DNA of 64,000 nt, from the NCBI RefSeq assembly GCF_011386835.1, contig NC_088795.1, positions 121,537,434 to 121,601,433 of the forward strand, read 5' to 3'. The number at the start of each line of letters is the position of its first letter. The stretch's first letter is position 1. Positions 53,323 through 64,000 of this stretch are shown piece after piece. Under the pieces are notes generated by a model. That model was not told the DNA's origin, did not search any database, and worked only from the letters and a program-made list of their open reading frames with translations. The position numbers and the translations under genes are program-made. The stretch is from Chrysemys picta bellii. Lineage: Eukaryota > Chordata > Testudines > Emydidae.

Positions 53323-54559
53323 CACTATTGCTTAAAAATTATAAGCCAGTTTCTGTTTTTAGTTATACTGGTTTAAATTTGGAATAAATCTGACTACAAT
53401 GGAGGCACTCCCAAGTAACTGAGCTTTTCTTGTTCAAGGACTGTATTGTAGGACTTTGTTTGTTTGTTTTTGTTTTTTAATTACATAATGTTTAAAAAGA
53501 GATTGGCTATAGCTGTGGAAATTTAATAGATGCCTGCTATATAAATAGTAGATGAGATCAGGATCTTGTCCTACATGTTTCACATGCTACTTTTCATGAA
53601 AAATATTTGCTTTGACTCTCCTGCACTGTACTGAATAAAACAGATTTCTGCCTAATAGTTATGTGACAAAAGTTAAGAAATGTGCAATAGCCTTTGGGCT
53701 TTACCTGAGGCCTCTGTCATTAGCCACTGACAAGCAACTAATTAAGAAGTACCCTGTACTCTTTCCTTAGATTCTTGTCTTGGCACTTCTAAGATTACAG
53801 CATGTGACAGGATGGAAGGGCGTTAGCCTTTTCAGTCTGACAGTTAAATGTACAGATTGCTGTTTGAGCCACAGGGCATTTGCTAAAAGAAATCATCCTT
53901 ACTGAGCTTGCTAGAATGGACAGAAACTTGAAACATCTGTGATGGCTACAAAATCCCACATTAGGAACCTGGTTTTTTACAATGAAGCATACTATGCATA
54001 TGATATTAGTGTGATATTAAAACTACTGCTATGTGATGGAAAGACTGCTTTCAACTGCTTACTTGACTACCTGCTCCTTATGTAGTATTTCAGGCAAATA
54101 AGTATGAATGACGCATACTGGGCCATTACAGTAAGATGGTTGTTCTACAAATGGACTTTAGGCCCAGTCCTGCAGTCCTTGCAAATTGAAAACTCCTATT
54201 AGTTTCAATGGGAACCTTTCTTGGGTGAGAGCTGAAAGATAGGATTGTTTGGGGATTTTTTTTATTTAATATTATATAGTGGTTTTAAAAATAATAATAA
54301 TTAATAATAGCTGGCCACAGCAGTGGGAACTTCATAGATATCTGCTATTAAATCTCTTTAATGTTCTCATGTATTTCTATCACTTCTGAGTGTGTTTGCT
54401 ATCTGTTCCTGCCACAGCTTTGAAAATAGTTATAGTGAGTCTTTATTCAGTGGCCTTATGATGGGAACTAGAATAGAACCCACTGGATTACAACTGATGA
54501 CATTTAAGCAATGAATAGCCATATTTTTACAGGCATAGTTTAGCACATCCCTGAATGAC
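53323..54559. other. Unannotated AT-rich sequence
   Basis: Nothing recognised. A TAATAATTAATAATA low-complexity run lies at about 54293-54308. Confidence 0.4.
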
Positions 54560-54569
54560 ACATCAATAC

Positions 54570-54755
54570 TGAAGAGACAGGTAGGTGATGTAATATCTTC
54601 TATTGGATCAACTTTTGTTGGTGAGACCTGAGGAGCTCTGTGTAATTCAAAAGCTTGTGTCTTTCACCAACAGAAGTTGGTTCAATAAAAGATATTACCT
54701 CACCTACCTTGTCTCTTTTGTATCCTAGGACCAACACACTGCAACAACATTGCAA
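54570..54755 (+). mobile_element. Inverted-repeat SINE, family 2, copy J
   Basis: GGTGATGTAATATCTTCTAT is mirrored by CAATAAAAGATATTACCTCA. The 3' arm continues ACCTTGTCTCTTTTGTATCC to the terminus GGACCAACACACTGCAACAA. A perfect 10-bp duplication, ACATCAATAC, flanks it at 54560-54569 and 54756-54765. The left arm lacks the outer terminus, so this copy is 5'-truncated. Confidence 0.85.
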
Positions 54756-55078
54756 ACATCAATACCAAGGCTCATATATGTGCCACTACAAAACTGTGCC
54801 TTTAAAAATTGGGCTCAGAATGCTTATATACTGAGATAATTAAAGTAACTAGTGAAAAGGTTCAGGTTCATATCATTTTATTTTACCCTTAGCGCTCACT
54901 GTTCTAACTAGTCAATGTGTGAAAATATAGAAAACAAGTCAGAAGAGGGGAACACATTTTTTGTCAATGTGCATAAAATTGTCATGCCACCAACAGAGGA
55001 TAGATCAGCTGATAGTTCATTGGATCTTAGCCTAAAGGCCCTAAAGAAGCTCTTTTTGTGACCCAGCTTATACTGATG

Positions 55079-55268
55079 TACTTGTGGCACCTTAGAGACT
55101 AACAAATTTATTAGAGCATAAGCTTTCGTGGACTACAGCCCACTTCTTCGGATGCATATGCTTTAGTCCACGAAAGCTTATGCTCTAATAAATTTGTTAG
55201 TCTCTAAGGTGCCACAAGTACTCCTGTTCTTTTTGCGGATACAGACTAACACGGCTGCTACTCTGAAA
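55079..55268 (+). mobile_element. Inverted-repeat SINE, family 1, copy F
   Basis: The left arm starts at TACTTGTGGCACC. The arms meet near 55155-55165 and the right arm is complete to CTGCTACTCTGAAA. A 12-bp duplication, CTTATACTGATG, lies at 55067-55078 and 55269-55280. It is nearly identical to copies A, D and E over the shared parts. Confidence 0.88.
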
Positions 55269-55280
55269 CTTATACTGATG

Positions 55281-56235
55281 ACGTGCTTTTCCATCTCCTC
55301 CAAGTAAAAGATTGATGCTCTGAGCAAAATATTACTGCAGTTTTAGTTCTCATATGTATCAATTATTGTTTCTTAATGAAAATGTGAGCTTGGGTTTTTT
55401 TAACATCTTTGTGATTTGAACTCCTCGTTTTTTGGATATACATCTCCACACTCACAATGGGCCAGATCCTTAGCTGTGGTAATGTAAAACCAATTTACAT
55501 TAGCAGAGGGTCTGGACCATGAACTTTTCAGTATTGTACGGGGGATTTCTTACTTTTAGGTAATGGTCACACTTTCCTTTTAATTTTTAGCTGAGTGGAA
55601 TAGTTGCTCACTAGCCTGAAACTGTAAGTTTTTAGGTATCTTCGTTTCACTTTTTAGTTTGGGATTTGAGGTGGATCTTTTTTAATGATTTCTCAAGTAC
55701 CATCAACAAGCAGCAGACTCTTCATTATGGAAATAGTATTATACAGCAGATGATGGTGATTTTCTTTGTTTTTATGGGTCTTTACCACCACTAGGTGGAA
55801 GTAGTCTTATAGGTGGATCAATAGCACAATGCCCTATTGTTTAAGTCTTTGTGGGTACTTTTATTCTTTTTCCTTATGAAATTACTAGGATTATACACTA
55901 ATTCTTTCCTGCATGTCCACTGATGGCAGAAACTTTTATAAAATATCCTTTACACCATATAATATTTTCCCTTGTGTGTAGTTTCTCATCATATTCCTCA
56001 ATTTCAGATGCAAGGGACTTGATTCTTCCCTTAGTTACACTGGTGTAACTCTGGAGTAACTGTGTTGTGGCAATAAAATTACATTAGTGAAAATCAGAAC
56101 TTGAGATTAGAATCAGGCTTGGGATCTATTCTAGTGGTGCAGGATCAAGATTATCATCCTAATTAATTATTTCTGCTACACATAATAATATTACTTAATT
56201 AACAAATAAAATAAGTTCCTTCTAAGCTAAACATT
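55281..56235. other. Unannotated sequence with a P1 palindrome
   Basis: At 55459-55515 a short palindrome reads GGGCCAGATCCTTAGCTGTG to AGCAGAGGGTCTGG, with TAAAACCAATTTACATTA between. No gene is recognised. Confidence 0.45.
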
Positions 56236-56466
56236 GGGTGGTTCCCAAACTTGTTCCGCCGCTTGTGCAGGGAAAGCCCCTGGTGGGCCGGGCCGGTTTG
56301 TTTACCTGCCGCGTCCGCAGGATCGGTCGATCACGGCTTCCAGTGGCCGCGGTTCGCTGCTCCAGGCTCCGGCTTCCAGAGCTCCCATTGGCCTGGAGCA
56401 GCGAACCAGCCCGGCCCGCCAGGGCCTTTCCCTGCACAAGCGGCGGAACAAGTTTGGGAACCACTG
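56236..56466. mobile_element. GC-rich hAT-like MITE with long TIRs
   Basis: The terminal inverted repeats are about 40 bp and almost perfect: TGGTTCCCAAACTTGTTCCG on the left and CGGAACAAGTTTGGGAACCA on the right, continuing GCCGCTTGTGCAGGGAAAG. A second inverted pair, GGTTCGCTGCTCCAGG with CCTGGAGCAGCGAACC, lies inside at about 56350-56406. CAGTGGTTCCCAAAC is a common hAT terminus; a target duplication is not clear. CpG density is high. Overlapping frames on both strands are by-products of GC content. Confidence 0.75.
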
Positions 56467-57804
56467 GGTTAAACTAAAAGGTTAGGCCCTGCTTCCTCAG
56501 CAATTCCTTACACGGAACTCCCATCAAGTTAAACAGAAGTCACATAGAGACCCAAAGTAACTGCAGGGAGGGAAAAAACTAGCCATTTATTTTAGCACCT
56601 TAAGATCTGCTCACTGACCGCTCACACTGCAAGAACATGGAAATATCAGATCTTACCATGAGGAGATACACATCACAATAAGACGAATGGTGAGACCCAA
56701 ATTCCATTCTCATTAATGCTGTTGTAAATTTGGAGTGGCTTCATTGAAGCCAATCGAGTTACTACAGATTTACACTAGTGAGACTGAGAATAGAATTTGG
56801 CAAGATCCTCAACTGGTGAAAATTGGCACAGTTCCCTTGACTTTAGTGGAGCTATGCCAAGTCACCCCAGCTGAGGATTTAGCCCGAACTTTAATTTGCT
56901 CCACTGGCATAGAATCATGCAACATGTGCAGTCACACATGGTGCCCCCTTACATATTATTTTTGCAAATAATTATTTACTGGCTGCTCTGTCAACAAACT
57001 TGTATGTCCTTTGAAAATGCTACAAAATCAGCAGTCCTCATCTTGGCCCTGATTCAAAGCCTCTTGAAATCAATGCAAAGTCCACCATCGACTTCAAGGT
57101 GTTTTGGATGAAACTATCTCCACAACAACTCTTCCAGGTCTTTTAACAGCTATTGCAGTGTAATGGGGAGGGACTGGATGTTGTAATTTTGGAAGGTATC
57201 TGGAGAGCCTTCTAGGCAAGGAATTGTTCCCTAACCCCCAAGAAAAGCTTTTGATTCCTGTCACCTATTTAATACAAGGTATGAGGGATTTAAAAATACT
57301 GGACAAAATTGTGGCTTTAAGCCATCTTCCTCACAAGGCTTCCAGGATCTCCCATTGGAATGGTGAGATGCTGCATCATTTCCTACCAGAGGCTGTAGTT
57401 TAAGCCCCGGTTGAGTCCTAACCATCCAGTGTTAAATGTAACTCAATCCACAAACCACTTTCTCCTTGTGAAGTCTGTCTCTAGATAGAAAAATTACTCA
57501 TGAGCCAGCGCTGAGTATGTATTGTTGTTCTATGTTCTGTGTCAAAAAATCACATAGTTGGAGTAAACTAACATCAAGGTTAGGTTTTGCCAGAAGGCTC
57601 AAGGCTTTGTAAGTTGGTGGGTGAAAATGCACATATAACCTTGCGGCTTCCACCTCAGAGTGGCTCCCAACCATCCCAATTTAACAGTAGCATTGTACTC
57701 CTCACTTTTTCCTGATATTACTGTCCAGACCCTGCTCATCTCTGGTCCAAACAATGCAACCTTCACACTGTAAAATTGGAGTGCATCCATTGCTAAACGT
57801 CAAA
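56467..57804. other. Mostly unannotated sequence
   Basis: A P1-type palindrome lies at 56799-56885 (GGCAAGATCCTCAACTGG to CCCCAGCTGAGGATTTAGCCC, with GACTTTAGTGGAGC at the centre). No gene is recognised. Confidence 0.45.
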
Positions 57805-57966
57805 GTCCTGGATTCAGCCAAGTACTTAAGTGTGTGCTTAACTGTAAGCCTGTTCTTAAGTCCATCCCTATTCAGTAATATTCTTAAGCATGTGCTTAAC
57901 TTTAAGCACATGCTTAAGTTCCATTGATTTCAAGTGCCTTGCTGACTCTGCTGAATGTGCTGGCCC
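57805..57966. repeat. Degraded palindromic repeat, type P2, complex copy
   Basis: Multiple AAGCATGTGCTTAACTTTAA-type half-sites in alternating orientation, from GTCCTGGATTCAGCC to TGCTGGCCC. It may be two P2 copies in tandem. Confidence 0.5.
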
Positions 57967-59540
57967 AAATAGGGAGTAAGCGTAGGGCTTTCCAAGTGGC
58001 TCAGCATGCAGGCTGCACAGTTCTCTGTGGGACAACATGTAGGGAGTCCAGGGCACTAAAAATTATACACCAAAAATGCAGTCTCTGTGCTCCACAAGCA
58101 CAGGGATTACAGTTGTGCTACGCCTTTGTACGGTGGGGGCAAAGTTCCTTGCATTCTCTTCCTCCACCTTTACACAGGCAAAAGGGCCTGTTTCAGGGTA
58201 TGTTTTGCCCTGAATTACAAGCAAATTGTGCTGATTGGCTGAATGGCTGTTTTCTGTGTGTACAACTTCATTCTTGGACATGTGCTCTTCTTATTTAAAA
58301 AAAATGCAGCATTTGGATCCTTCCATTTAGGATTATTCATCATGTTCTCACAATGTGTTACAATTTTTAGTCGTTGTACAAAAAGTTTGTTTGGGTGGAA
58401 GTGCTGGCTGTTTTCTTTATGACCAAACAGACAAGTGTTTCAAAGGTGCAACTTTACATGCATTTGACTTGTGTGAGACCAAACCCCAATATTTGCCTGT
58501 AAAACTACATCACTGAACATCTGGGCCTGAAAAAGTGGTTATATACAGTCAAATTTAGTATTTAACAATTGGGTCCTGTTTAACGGAACCTTGATCCTGG
58601 AATCTAATCTATACAGGAATCTATTGCAAAATCTCAGTGAAGTCAATGGGACTTTGCACAGTCAGGTACAGCAGTCTGACCACAGTGATCAGATGAGGAC
58701 CAATCAGATTGTTGAATCAGGGCCTAAGGCTGTAAGCTCTTCAAGGAAGGGACCCTGTCTATTTATATGTTCTTATACAGGACCTAGCTAATGGGGCAGG
58801 GACCTTGATTGGGAACTTTGGTAGTAATCATTTATTTATTATTTGTTATTATTCTAGAACTGGCTATATAGATCCCAATTCAGGAAAACATCCATGTTCA
58901 AGAGACTGCTTAAGTACATGCTTAAATCTTATTGAAATCAATGGCACTTAAACAGCTAAACAGACAGATATCACTCAAAATATTCCTGAACATTTATTGT
59001 ATGAAAGAAATTGTACAATTAATCAAATAACATATTTGGCAAATACTATGACCCTGATTCAGGAAAGCACAGATGCACATGCTTAAACTTAAGAGTCTGT
59101 TAAACTACATGGATTCTGCAGTTTTTCACATCTCTTCCAGCATTAGTTGCCATTGGCCAGTAGTCTCTCCAAGTCAGGCTATACGGATGATATTTTCAAG
59201 ATCCTCTAAAGATCAGTCTTTACATTTCACACCTTCTTCAGCCTCAATCAGCTTTGTCATCAGATAGTCTATTTGAACATTAGTAATGTGGAGAGGCCAC
59301 ATCCCTGGCGTACTCCTGATTCTACTAAAAAACAATCTCTAATAACAACCATTGACGCTTACACAGCTAACCATAAATTGCTACATTTCCTCCACTAGGC
59401 ACACTTAAGTCCTTAGACACCCCATACTGGTGTACCGGTATACACAAGGCTGATCAATGCACTGAAGTCTATAAATGGGATGTTAACTTCCTTTTGTCGC
59501 TTAGTCATTTTTCTGAAACATTCCTCAGAGCATAAATTGC
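57967..59540. other. Mostly unannotated sequence with SINE and P2 debris
   Basis: A CORE-SINE 3' half (plus) lies at about 58725-58860: TAAGCTCTTCAAGGAAGGGA, then CAGGACCTAGCTAATGGGG and a TTATTTATTATTTGTTATTA tail. P2 fragments with AAGTACATGCTTAAATC lie at about 58880-58955 and 59050-59095. A 124-codon frame at 57924-58298 has no recognisable domain. Confidence 0.45.
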
Positions 59541-60235
59541 AAACCAAAGCTATGCATGCCTCCTATAAAACAGAAACAAATGACCTGCTGATGCTGCATG
59601 TAGATGGCATTGACACTGAAGGAGTGAAGAGTTTTATCTTGCTGGGTAGTGAGTTGACAGCAGGAGGGTCCTAAGTCTGAAGAAGTCACACATTGGATCA
59701 AGCTTACATCAGTGGCATTTCAGCATTTTCAGAGGCTTCTGTTTGAGCGGCTGGATACTTGTGTGAAAATTTCTATCTGAGTGTTCAACGGAGCAGGAAT
59801 GATAACTCTGTTATATGGAACAGAAACAGGGCAGATAAAAACAGCTGGGGAGAGGACACTAATGTCAAAAGTTATTGTGTATTCTTAACATCCATTGGTT
59901 TGAGTTTGCCACAATGAGGAGATACTTAAGCCATCCATGGAAGGTGCAGTCTTGCACCAGTTGAGAACAAGACAATTCTAATGGTGGGGTCATAGCCAAT
60001 GTGCAGAAGACTTTTTATAGAAGGTTTATAGAGCTGAGATCAAATGAAGTAGAGCATGAGTCCAGTCATGAATGAGGCTGAGATTCTGAAGTTTAAAAAA
60101 ACTAACCCTTCCCATACTGACTATAGTTGAAGGAAGAAGATTTGCAAGGGACTATTCAATATGGAAGTCCATTCTACATGCCTCCAAAGCTACGTCATCA
60201 CTACCAGCTGTCAGAACAAATATATAATGATAACT
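59541..60235 (+). mobile_element. Decayed LINE ORF2 C-terminal remnant
   Basis: The plus strand reads DGIDTEGVKSFILLGSELTA at about 59610-59665 and, in another phase, LLFERLDTCVKISV followed by GMITLLYGTETG at about 59800-59830. These correspond to the FKYLGS...KLKVY...LLYGxE order that ends many non-LTR retrotransposon ORF2s. Later blocks to about 60230 fit loosely. Several frameshifts and stops occur. No 3' UTR or duplication is identified and the clade is not assignable. Confidence 0.5.
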
Positions 60236-60494
60236 AATTAATATATGATAGTGAGGATCACAACTGAGGTTATATAGCTCCTTATACATGCCCATTCTCT
60301 GCCTTCATGCTGCTCTTTTGTTACCCTGATACCTAGAGAATAAGAACAGATACATATGAAGCTTGAGACTTACTTGCATTCAGTGTGGACTGCTCAGCCT
60401 AGCGCTTAGTCTTCCTTGCTTTCCCCATGTATAGGCTTTACTACATTTGCACTGAAAGCACAATGATTTTTGTTGCTTGCTGAATTATTTGTTA
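60236..60494. other. Unannotated sequence
   Basis: Nothing recognised. Confidence 0.35.
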
Positions 60495-60612
60495 AGCATT
60501 GAACTCAATGCTTAAAATCAAGTGCATGCTTAAGTGCCTGGCTGAATGGAGATTGATTTTATCCTGTGCTTATAACTGAGCACATGCTTTAGTACTTTGC
60601 TGAATCGGGGCC
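60495..60612. repeat. Degraded palindromic short repeat, type P2
   Basis: TGAACTCAATGCTTAAAATC and GTGCATGCTTAAGTGCCTGG precede CACATGCTTTAGTACTTTGC and the TGAATCGGGGCC end. Confidence 0.5.
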
Positions 60613-63455
60613 TAGATGTTCTGATTAACCCTTACTTAGATGTCCCGTAAAATGACATACAGAATAACTATTCTATAGATTTTTTTAAAAAAATCTATCT
60701 ATAGATTTTATATTAGGGACATAATTCTCTGCTCAATTCTATAGCTTTTTAAAGTAATTTCTACAGAATTCTTTTCATCCCTACCACATTTGGCCAAGGA
60801 AACTGTTTAACTTAAATAACGATCCCTTGCTGATGTGCCTAATATGAAAATCTATGGCAATTTCAACCATTTCACATCTAAAATCTTACTTACCAGGCAC
60901 CTTACAATAAACAGAGTGCAATATATATCGGTCCCTTTTCATTCCAAAATATCTTCCTACTGGCCAGAACTCCTCTCTTGGGTGCAGTTAAGATGCTTCT
61001 TGGTGACGCTCATATACACAGACTCACACACAAATATATATATACATATACACACACACAGACTTAGACTGTAAGCTTTTTTGGGCAGAGACTGTCTTTC
61101 TGTTATGTGTTTGTACTGCACCTAGCACAATAGGAGTCCTGGTCTGTGACTAGGACTCCTAGGAACTATGATAGTATAGATGATAATAATAGACAAATGC
61201 AGGAAGTCTAGTCTCTGAGGACTGAAGGATATTAGCATTTATCTAACACCTTTCAGCTATACAGGGTCTCAGAGCACTTTGCAAGAAATTGCAGTTATTC
61301 AGGAGACTGCCAGAAGAAAATGCTAAACTATTTTCTAAAGATGCTTGATTGAATGATGTCTTTTAAAGCTACTGTATAGCTCATGGAGCTGAAGAAAGGG
61401 GGGTGAGGCAGAGAAGAAAAAGAAAATAAAGTGCCTAGAGATTGCAAATGGGAAATCTGATGCTTAGGTTTAAAAGTGAACAGTGTCCGGTGTCTATAAT
61501 AGCTACAAATGAAGCCAATCAATAGTATGTACAAAATACCACTATAATGCTCTATAGTCTTAGATATCTCTAAATGAATACAGATGGCATGTCTTCTTCG
61601 TCTGAAGTACTTTGATCAGATGGAATATTACATAGATTTTTGTCCCTAACAAAGCTTGACTCCAAACAAGACACAAAATGGAATGGGCCAGAAGGTCGTG
61701 TTAACCTTGTGGTTTTATAGCAAAGTGCAGTGGGAGACAAAAAAGGTCCGATGTTTAGAAGTTTTGCACATGGGTAGAGCCAGAAAGTCTGGCTGCTATC
61801 TGTTATCCTAGCATTAGCAGGCAAAAGAAAAAGCGTTAATGGGGGTTTAAGGAAAAGATTGGTAACCTAATATTAGTGAACCAATATGTCTGTCACTTCT
61901 GTGTTCATTAGTTTAATCAATCTGTCAAAACTTTAGGAGACTGAATAATGGTAATAAACCTAGCAGTTCGCATTCAATAGCAATCACAATTCTACTTGTA
62001 TATGGTCCATTTCAGAATTTACCATCTATGTTTTACTGTACAGTGTTTTGTCAGACGCTGCACTACTGCATATATCAGGTTAGGCTGACAAGTGGGTACT
62101 GAAGGAGGCAGAAAAAAAATTGTCTAATAAACTGAATATTACTGAGGGAAAATACTGAGAAATCAGATGTATCTTCTTCTGAAGTTCTTTTGGTATATAC
62201 AATGCAACAGTAATGCCAAAAGAAATAACTGTCTCTGTTAAATACAAACAATAGCAATAATGCTATGCACTTCTCTAGCATCTTCAGTCCAAGGATATCA
62301 AATAATTTAACAAACATTAACACATTTATTCTCCCAACATCCCTTGGCAGATAGTATTTTTACTCCCATTTCACTGATAAGGACACCAAGGCAAAGGGAC
62401 ATGCTTTCAAAAGGGAAGAATACCTTTTGGCTTATGCAATTTGCACCCAGATTTTCATTCCAATTAAACTGGTGGCATAAATTTTAGTATTTTCACCTTA
62501 ACTACCTATCTGTGGGCACTAAATAAGAAGTTAAAGGCTCCACTACTCTGATATTTACCTGCAATTCATTCTGTAGCTGCACATTTTGCAAATGCCAATT
62601 GCACTTGTAAGATAAGTGGTTAGGCTTCAGCCCTGGAAATCTGTGGCATAATATAGGTCTCCTGAATGCCAATCTTCTCCCTTAATCCCAAAACCACCAT
62701 TCCTGCCCAAAGCAGGAACAATAAATTGAAGCTGTTTCCTTAAAACTTTCGTCGCTACCCACTGTCAAAACAAAATTATCTCTTTCACACTCTCCCGATT
62801 CCTTCAATCTGTTTCCCTGCATAATGAGCTTTATGACTCATTTTAATGGCAAAAACAGCCTTGAGCTACCTTTAAAAAACAAATGCAGGTGACTGTGTTC
62901 CTCCACTGGTGTACACATGGATGTTGCTGTCGAGCTGTCCTGGTCAGTGTCTGTCCAATATTTGGGATCATAGAGGATATTTACAAAAACACTTCCCCCC
63001 CCCCCGACCTCTTAAAAAATCACAGAGGCTGTGATTCTATTTTTCAAACACCTCATTCTAGAGAGAGGGCTTCAGTACAGGCTGGGATTTCAAGAGTTAA
63101 AGTAAATGGGTGAGCACTAAAGAGTTAGACAAAAGTTTGGGGGTCTGCTGCTGCAAATCGTTTACCCCGCAACAGGCAGGCATTAGGTGATGGGACTGGC
63201 AAAGTAGACTTCCAATCTGAAGAAGCAGGATGAAGTGACCATACCTTCCAGCCACCCCTAAAGTAATAAGGGGTGGACAGTCCCCAGGTCCCCACACTTC
63301 CCATAAGCCATCTAAAGTTAAACAGTAAGAGAAGCAAAAAACATGTTGGAGGGATGATGAAAATGTAGCCTATTACTAAGCTTAGACAATTGAATTTGAG
63401 GATTTCCTCTCTGGTCCCACCATCCTGTAATCTCTGACTTCCCTAATTCTGCTCC
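60613..63455. other. Mostly unannotated sequence with SINE debris
   Basis: A CORE-SINE 3' half (plus) lies at about 61065-61195 (GTTTGTACTGCACCTAGCAC, then a TGATAATAATAG tail). An AC/AT-rich simple repeat lies at 61017-61067. Fragments at 61225-61300 (AACACCTTTCAGCTATACAG) and 62270-62400 (ACTCCCATTTCACTGATAAG) look like old SINE/LINE scraps of the AGCACTTT..CCCATTTTACAGATG type. No gene is recognised. Confidence 0.45.
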
Positions 63456-63470
63456 CACATTGCTTTTATC

Positions 63471-63692
63471 AGGGGGTAGCAGTGTTAGTCTGTATCCACA
63501 AAAACAACAAGGAGTCCGGTGGCACCTTAAAGACTAACAGATTTATTTGTGCATAAGCTTTCATGGGTAAAAAACCTCACTTCTTCAGATGCATGGAGTG
63601 AAAGTTACAGATGCAGGTTTTTACCCATGAAAGCTTATGCCCAAATAAAACTGTTAGTCTTTAAGGTGCCACCGGACTCCTTGTTGTTTTTG
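63471..63692 (-). mobile_element. Inverted-repeat SINE, family 1, copy G (diverged subfamily)
   Basis: Complete-side arm on the left (GGGGGTAGCAGTGTTAGTCT), with the subfamily marker AAAACAACAAGGAGTCCGGT in place of AAAGAACAGGAGTACTTG. The right arm ends at CTCCTTGTTGTTTTTG. The centre includes ACCTCACTTCTTCAGATGCA. A 15-bp duplication, CACATTGCTTTTRTC, lies at 63456-63470 and 63693-63707. It shares the marker with copy B and is probably older than A, D, E and F. Confidence 0.85.
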
Positions 63693-63707
63693 CACATTGC
63701 TTTTGTC

Positions 63708-64000
63708 TTCACTCAGCACTCCCAGGGTGCTTAAAACTTCCTTAGACTTTACAGAGATACCTTCCTGATCTTCTCCTAACATCTTCCCCTACCACTGCAA
63801 TTCTTTCCTGTTTCCTCTGAGCCTCAGGCTGATTCAGCAACCTAGGTCACTTTCTAAGGCCTAGAGAATAGAGTATGGGCCTGATTCTCCTCTCACTGAC
63901 GCTGCTGTATATGAGGGATGACACTACTGAAATCAATGACATTTCTCCTTAGATGATGCTGATCTGCACGTCTGGCTGCAGATGCTCTCTTATTCCCGTC
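63708..64000. other. Unannotated sequence
   Basis: A P1/P2-like fragment (GGGCCTGATTCTCCTCTCAC to GAAATCAATGACATT) lies at about 63878-63945. Nothing else is recognised. Confidence 0.4.

Overview
This window is vertebrate nuclear DNA, most likely from a cryptodiran turtle (a crocodilian is the main alternative). The best evidence is a full-length tRNA-type SINE at 43280-43471 (minus strand). It has A and B boxes and a CR1-like 3' tail, the architecture described for the tortoise pol III (Cry) SINEs. Turtle/archosaur-type CR1 LINEs and many palindromic repeats and hAT- and Harbinger-like MITEs support this. I recognise no host protein-coding exon, tRNA gene or rRNA gene. The long open frames are chance frames or lie inside mobile elements. 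The window reads as intergenic or intronic DNA shaped by transposons.

Layout. 1-31 kb is mostly unique AT-rich sequence with scattered elements: inverted-repeat SINEs at 0.4, 14.1 and 22.6 kb; a TA-flanked MITE at 8.9 kb; a CORE-SINE at 11.6 kb; two hAT MITEs at 16.8 and 17.2 kb; AT-rich hAT-like MITEs at 19.6 and 23.6 kb; and a decayed RTE-like LINE at 29.1-30.9 kb (minus). 31-36.3 kb holds GC-rich hAT MITEs, SINEs, Harbinger-like MITEs and a LINE ORF split by a MITE. 36.4-38.9 kb holds the outstanding feature, a young compact LTR provirus. 39.1-40.6 kb is a hAT-like element carrying a CR1 reverse-transcriptase fragment, with a SINE inserted at its edge. 43.3-45.4 kb holds the Cry-type SINE and a 5'-truncated CR1. 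45.4-64 kb is again mostly unique, with SINE copies at 49.4, 54.6, 55.1 and 63.5 kb, hAT-like MITEs at 52.7 and 56.2 kb and LINE remnants at 59.5-60.2 kb.

The provirus (36437-38895) has two almost identical LTRs of 379 and 381 bp (TG...CA), a 6-bp target duplication, an exact 18-nt primer site for tRNA-Trp and a polypurine tract. Its interior is only 1.7 kb and has no pol. It contains a novel open frame, a tandem array of 106-bp units, a short gag-like start and a membrane-segment frame running into the 3' LTR. It looks like a non-autonomous derivative mobilised in trans, and it landed inside an older CORE-SINE.

A second theme is inverted-repeat architecture. Two SINE-like families are near-perfect palindromes whose copies are truncated on one arm only, as expected for 5'-truncated retroposition. 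They share a 3'-terminal motif. Many shorter, degraded palindromes (two families of about 90-150 bp) are scattered across the window.
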